Positions 7,537 to 9,845 of a DNA stretch of 9,845 nucleotides are shown piece by piece. Below the pieces are notes generated by a model. The model did no database searches. It was not told where the DNA came from and worked only from the letters and a program-made list of their open reading frames with translations. How positions within the stretch are numbered: the first letter of the stretch is position 1; each line of letters begins with the position of its first letter. The DNA comes from Burkholderiaceae bacterium (GTDB taxonomy: Bacteria; Pseudomonadota; Gammaproteobacteria; Burkholderiales; Burkholderiaceae_C): contig JAGOBT010000080.1 of assembly GCA_017999135.1 (NCBI GenBank), positions 1 through 9,845 of the forward strand, in the 5' to 3' direction. The position numbers and the translations under genes were made by a program.

Positions 7537-8186
7537 GGCCGGCGGAAGCTGGCGGCCTGCCGGGCCAGGGCGGTGATGCCGTCCCAGTCGCCCTGGTCGA
7601 TCAGGCGCTCGGGCGTGACCCAGCTGCCCCCCACGCCGCCACAGCCGCGCAGCGCCAGGTAGGTGGCGATGTGCTCGGGCTTGATGCCGCCGGTGGGGCA
7701 GAAGCGCAGCGACGGGAACACGCCCTGCAGCGCCTCGATCTGGCTGGCGCCCCACAGGCCGTGGGCCGGAAACAGCTTGAGCGCGTCGAAGCCCAGTGAC
7801 ATGGCCTGCATCACCTCGCTGGCGGTGGCCACGCCGGGCAGCGTGGGCAGCCGGTGCCGCACCACGGCCTGGGCCAGTTCGGGCGTGAGCCCGGGCGTGA
7901 CGGCGAATTGCGCGCCGGCGGCCAGGGCGTTGGCCACGTCGGCCGCGCCCAGCAAGGTGCCTGCGCCCACGGTGGCCTCGGGCACCTGCGTGCGGATGTC
8001 GGCGATCGCGTCCAGCGCGCAGGGCGTGCGCAGCAGCACTTCGAACACCCGCACGCCGCCGGCCACCAGCGCCCGTGCCAGCGGCACGGCGCTGGCACGC
8101 TGCTCGATGCGGATGATGGGCATGACGAAAGCCCCGGCAAGCAGGTTGCCGAAGGCGTGGGCAGGGGCGGGCAGGCTGGTGGGCAT
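7533..8186 (-). CDS. eda: 2-dehydro-3-deoxy-6-phosphogluconate (KDPG) aldolase
   Basis: This is a class I aldolase splitting KDPG to pyruvate and glyceraldehyde 3-phosphate, the last step of Entner-Doudoroff and hexuronate degradation. The 217 aa align by eye with E. coli Eda along the whole length: ALVAGGVRVFEVLLRT (39-54, catalytic Glu49), VGAGTLL (73-79), FAVTPGL (94-100), DALKLFPA (134-141, Schiff-base Lys137), FCPTGGI (162-168) and GGSW (186-189). All catalytic residues are present. I prefer ATG 8184-8186 because it gives the Eda-like N-terminal helix; the internal ATG at 8121-8123 would remove it. No strong SD precedes the start, but a perfect inverted repeat sits 12 bp upstream. It overlaps the downstream kinase by 4 bp. 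A relative acting on a KDPG epimer or analogue is possible. Confidence 0.93.
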   Translation of the reverse strand: MPTSLPAPAHAFGNLLAGAFVMPIIRIEQRASAVPLARALVAGGVRVFEVLLRTPCALDAIADIRTQVPEATVGAGTLLGAADVANALAAGAQFAVTPGLTPELAQAVVRHRLPTLPGVATASEVMQAMSLGFDALKLFPAHGLWGASQIEALQGVFPSLRFCPTGGIKPEHIATYLALRGCGGVGGSWVTPERLIDQGDWDGITALARQAASFRRP

Positions 8187-8197
8187 GGTGGCGTGTT

Positions 8198-8220
8198 CAG
8201 TCGGGTCGACCGCCCGACTG
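8198..8220 (-). promoter_or_regulatory. Perfect inverted repeat upstream of the KDPG aldolase (operator or leader hairpin)
   Basis: CAGTCGGG (8198-8205) and CCCGACTG (8213-8220) form a perfect 8-bp inverted repeat around a 7-nt spacer. Nested inside is the 8-bp palindrome GGTCGACC (8204-8211). It ends 12 bp before the aldolase ATG, where an operator or ribosome-blocking hairpin would act on the aldolase-kinase(-tctCBA) operon. No regulator gene sits next to it. There is no T-run, so termination of the upstream gene is less likely. Confidence 0.5.
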
Positions 8221-8229
8221 TAGCCACAG

Positions 8230-8249
8230 CCGGGGCGCGCGGGCCCCGG
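8230..8249 (-). terminator. GC hairpin immediately after the decarboxylase stop
   Basis: CCGGGGC (8230-8236) and GCCCCGG (8243-8249) form a perfect 7-bp all-GC repeat around a 6-nt loop, starting one base after the TGA of the decarboxylase (8250-8252). The position suits a terminator or 3'-end-protecting stem. No T-tract follows on the minus strand, so any termination would be non-canonical or only partial. Confidence 0.35.
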
Positions 8250-9488
8250 TCAGTAGCGCGCCTGCAGTGGCGCGGCGGGCCCGGGCCCGGCGGCGCGCGC
8301 CTCGGCCACCGCCGCGGCCAGGTCGTCGAGGTAGCGGTCCATCACCGGTTCATGTGTCAGGTTCAGCATGTGGTGGATGCCGGGCGGGTTCTTGTTCAGT
8401 GCGGTCACCCAGCCGCGGGCGTTCATGCGCGCGCCGATCGCCGCCATGTCGTGGTCGGGCGACCCGAACGCCAGGATGCCGAGTTGCGGGTGGCCCAGCG
8501 GCGGCATGCCCAGTGCGCTGGCACCGTCGGCCAGCCGCTGCCGCGTGGCCAGCACCCGGGCGGTGATGCGCTGGTAGCCGTCGGCGCCCAGGTACTTCAG
8601 CACCGCCCAGGCCGCGGCGATGGCGCCGCCGGCCCGCGTGCCCACCAGGGTGTGGGTGAAGTACTGACCGCGCGCCCAGTTGTCGAAGGCCCAGCCCATC
8701 GCCGCAAAGGCCTGCTGGTCGCGGAAGAACAGCGTCGAGGCACCCTTGGCGGTGTAGCCGTACTTGTGCAGGTCGGCCGAGATCGACGTGACGCCCGGCA
8801 CGGCGAAGTCCCAGTTGGGCAGGGCCACGCCCAGCATGCGGGCGAACGGTGCGAAGTAGCCGCCCACGCAGGCATCCACATGCAGCCAGATGCCGCGGGA
8901 GCGGGCCAGCGCGGCGATGGCCGGGATCGGGTCGACCACGCCATGCGGGTAGGCCGGCACCGACCCGACCAGCAGCACCGTGTTGTCGGTGATGGCGTCG
9001 GCCATGGCCTGCGGGTCGGCCAGGAAGCCTTCGGCCAGCGGCGTGCGCACGACATCCAGGCCCATGAAGTGCGCGGCCTTGTCGAAGGCCGGATGGGCGC
9101 TGGCCGGCAGCACCATCTGCGGCCGCTGGATGCCCGGCCGCTGCTGCAGCGCCGTGTCGCGCGCCGCCTTCACCGCCAGGAAGATGCTCTCGGTGCCGCC
9201 GGTGGTCATCGCGCCGCGGCAGGCCGCATCGCCGTGCAGCAGGTCCAGCCCCATGGCCACCACCTCGGACTCGAAAGTGGCCAGGCTGTGGAAGGCACGC
9301 AGCCCCAGGCCGTTCTCCGAGAAGTACATCATGAAGGCCTGCCGGGCCACGTCCAGCACGTCTTCGCCGGCGTAGTGGATGAACATCGGCAGGCGGCCGT
9401 CGCGCCAGTCGATGTCGCGCTGGCCGGCGGCTTCGAGCTGCTCGCGCAGCGCGGGCCAGGGGGTGCCGTGGGCAGGAAAGGCGGGCAT
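8250..9488 (-). CDS. PLP-dependent decarboxylase/lyase of the sphingosine-1-phosphate-lyase-like group
   Basis: This is a fold-type I pyridoxal-phosphate enzyme of the group II decarboxylase family, 412 aa. Visible motifs are MTTGGTESIFLAVKAARD (94-111), AHPAFDKAAHFMG (131-143, His132 expected to stack on PLP), HVDACVGGY (203-211, Asp205 pairing with the pyridine nitrogen) and SADLHKYGY (237-245, PLP-linking Lys242). GGTES, AHPAFDKAA and the ADLHKYGY block resemble sphingosine-1-phosphate lyases more than glutamate or tyrosine decarboxylases. The N-terminus lacks a membrane segment, so it is a soluble enzyme. The start at ATG 9486-9488 has GGGAG upstream, inside the palindrome GGGAGCTCCC. It is separated from the aldolase by two hairpins, so it may be a separate transcription unit. 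The substrate could be a phosphorylated long-chain base, another phosphoamino alcohol, or an amino acid; the sequence does not say. Confidence 0.88.
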   Translation of the reverse strand: MPAFPAHGTPWPALREQLEAAGQRDIDWRDGRLPMFIHYAGEDVLDVARQAFMMYFSENGLGLRAFHSLATFESEVVAMGLDLLHGDAACRGAMTTGGTESIFLAVKAARDTALQQRPGIQRPQMVLPASAHPAFDKAAHFMGLDVVRTPLAEGFLADPQAMADAITDNTVLLVGSVPAYPHGVVDPIPAIAALARSRGIWLHVDACVGGYFAPFARMLGVALPNWDFAVPGVTSISADLHKYGYTAKGASTLFFRDQQAFAAMGWAFDNWARGQYFTHTLVGTRAGGAIAAAWAVLKYLGADGYQRITARVLATRQRLADGASALGMPPLGHPQLGILAFGSPDHDMAAIGARMNARGWVTALNKNPPGIHHMLNLTHEPVMDRYLDDLAAAVAEARAAGPGPAAPLQARY

Positions 9489-9491
9489 GGC

Positions 9492-9501
9492 GGGAGCTCC
9501 C
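9492..9501 (-). promoter_or_regulatory. Shine-Dalgarno of the decarboxylase embedded in a 10-bp palindrome
   Basis: GGGAGCTCCC is a perfect palindrome that starts 3 bp upstream of the decarboxylase ATG (9486-9488). On the minus strand its GGGAG half, about 8 nt from the ATG, is the only plausible SD. This supports the chosen start. Self-pairing within so short a palindrome is unlikely, though dimer or protein binding is possible. Confidence 0.4.
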
Positions 9502-9584
9502 AGCAGGTGCAGGGCCCGAGTGTCGCCGCTTCGTGGTCGGGTTCTTCAGCTGCCTGTGCGCTGGCCCCAATTCAGCGAATGCGT

Positions 9585-9612
9585 TTGACATTCATGAATC
9601 GAAACTTAGAAT
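9585..9612 (+). promoter_or_regulatory. Sigma70-type promoter on the plus strand with an operator-like palindrome
   Basis: TTGACA (9585-9590, perfect -35) is followed by 16 bp and TAGAAT (9607-9612, five of six -10 bases). The stretch is conspicuously AT-rich in an otherwise about 70% GC window. The spacer holds a perfect 10-bp palindrome, ATTCATGAAT (9590-9599), and GAATG (9577-9581)/CATTC (9589-9593) forms a second inverted repeat over the -35 box. Transcription would start near 9619 and run through the structured leader to the gene at 9829. No clear minus-strand promoter for the decarboxylase was found, although this region is also its upstream region. Confidence 0.65.
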
Positions 9613-9661
9613 TTCCGACCATTCATCCATGCCGATCCAGGCGCACCACTCCGGAGATGGC

Positions 9662-9751
9662 ATGGACTCCTCCCACCCGATGAACCGACACAGCGAGGCG
9701 TGCGAGAGGCTGCTGAACGCCGCTGAGCAAGGAGAAGGCAGGCTGCGGTAG
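9662..9751 (+). CDS. Possible short leader peptide ORF (29 aa)
   Basis: ATG 9662-9664 is preceded by GGAG (9653-9656) at 5-nt spacing. The ORF runs 29 codons, begins MDSSHPMNRHSEACERLL and ends in TAG 9749-9751. It lies wholly between the plus-strand promoter and the structured element; the stop is three bases before the first paired base of that structure. The composition is unremarkable (no run of one amino acid), so if it is real it would act by ribosome position rather than as a classical amino-acid attenuator. An in-frame upstream ATG at 9629 lacks an SD. It may be non-coding. Confidence 0.28.
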   Translation: MDSSHPMNRHSEACERLLNAAEQGEGRLR

Positions 9752-9754
9752 GGG

Positions 9755-9826
9755 TGGGGCCTCGCGTCGCACGGCATCGAGTGCCAAAGTGAAGCTCCTT
9801 GACGAACTTCGCTGACGGAGGCCCCG
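9755..9826 (+). promoter_or_regulatory. Three-way-junction leader RNA that sequesters the downstream Shine-Dalgarno
   Basis: P1 pairs 9756-9763 (GGGGCCTC) with 9818-9825 (GAGGCCCC), extended by a U-G pair 9755/9826. Past one bulged G (9764), CGTC 9765-9768 pairs with GACG 9814-9817. P2 is GCAC 9769-9772 with GTGC 9781-9784 (or GGCA 9773-9776 with TGCC 9782-9785). P3 is AGTGAAG 9788-9794 with CTTCGCT 9807-9813 (one G-U). The arms abut with only CAA (9785-9787) unpaired at the junction. The SD GGAGG (9817-9821) lies inside P1. The P3 loop CTCCTTG (9795-9801) is a perfect 7-nt complement of CAAGGAG (9728-9734), a possible pseudoknot, and its CTCC could also pair with the SD. It looks like a translational riboswitch or other cis-regulatory RNA. 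I do not recognise it as a known class. Confidence 0.55.
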
Positions 9827-9828
9827 AA

Positions 9829-9845
9829 ATGGATCGTACGACTTA
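9829..9845 (+). CDS. Start of an unidentified gene, cut by the window edge
   Basis: ATG 9829-9831 follows GGAGG (9817-9821) at 7-nt spacing and opens MDRTT before the sequence ends. Five residues do not permit identification. The perfect SD, the upstream promoter and the structured leader make a real plus-strand gene, divergent from the decarboxylase, likely. Confidence 0.6.

Noticed and set aside
7854..9683. 609-codon plus-strand frame opposite the aldolase and decarboxylase
   Set aside because: It is antisense to genes with complete catalytic motifs. Its translation is low-complexity G/H/R/Q-rich, with no domain or SD support.
9592..9777. Minus-strand 61-codon frame across the leader region
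   Set aside because: No SD and no domain. It runs antisense through the promoter and the structured leader, which explain this stretch better.
9756..9826. tRNA-like size and closing stem of the leader element
   Set aside because: The 7-8 bp closing stem and about 70-nt length recall a tRNA, but there is no T-loop GTTCRA next to the 3' strand, no 5-bp T-stem and no standard D-arm. P3 abuts P1 with a 12-nt loop.
9812..9829. Hammerhead-ribozyme-like CTGACGG...CGAAA
   Set aside because: The core needs CUGANGA, but the A after CUGANG is G here. The bases that would form stem II do not pair, and the same bases fit better in P1.

Overview
The window is very GC-rich with GC-ending codons. Its gene content points to a betaproteobacterium of the order Burkholderiales (Rubrivivax/Ideonella/Comamonadaceae-like). 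The strongest pointer is a tripartite tricarboxylate transporter (TTT) with a Bug-type periplasmic binding protein, a family greatly expanded in that group. The genus assignment is inference; no rRNA or marker gene is present.

Nearly all genes lie on the minus strand, so transcription runs from high to low coordinates. In that order the genes are: a PLP-dependent decarboxylase of the sphingosine-1-phosphate-lyase-like group (9488-8250); a 63-bp gap with two perfect GC-rich inverted repeats; a KDPG aldolase (8186-7533) overlapping by 4 bp a PfkB-family sugar kinase (7536-6631); after 95 bp, the TTT genes tctC (6535-5537), tctB (5529-5059, TTG start) and tctA (5052-3559); after 74 bp, a two-subunit molybdenum hydroxylase of the isoquinoline 1-oxidoreductase type, iorA (3484-3011) and iorB (3014-1006), joined by an ATGA overlap; and an AraC-family regulator (994-113).

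Two adjacent genes at the distal end carry lesions. iorB needs a one-base shift at a four-G run (2655-2658) to read through. The AraC gene has an in-frame amber codon inside its second helix-turn-helix, after which the family-typical sequence continues in the same frame to a TGA at 53-55. Either the molybdenum-hydroxylase/regulator module is decaying in this strain, or the sequence has local errors.

A working model, by inference: a periplasmic acid enters through TctCBA; the kinase phosphorylates a 2-keto-3-deoxy sugar acid; and the aldolase splits the product to pyruvate plus a triose phosphate. The Ior-type enzyme, whose large subunit has a Tat-like N-terminus, could oxidise a periplasmic aldehyde or N-heterocycle. 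No substrate can be read from the sequence.

The right end (9489-9845) is a divergent intergenic region. It holds a good plus-strand sigma70-type promoter (9585-9612), a possible 29-codon leader ORF, and a compact three-way-junction RNA (about 9755-9826) whose closing helix buries the Shine-Dalgarno sequence of a plus-strand gene starting at 9829 and cut by the window edge. This leader matches no riboswitch class I know and is the most novel-looking element here.
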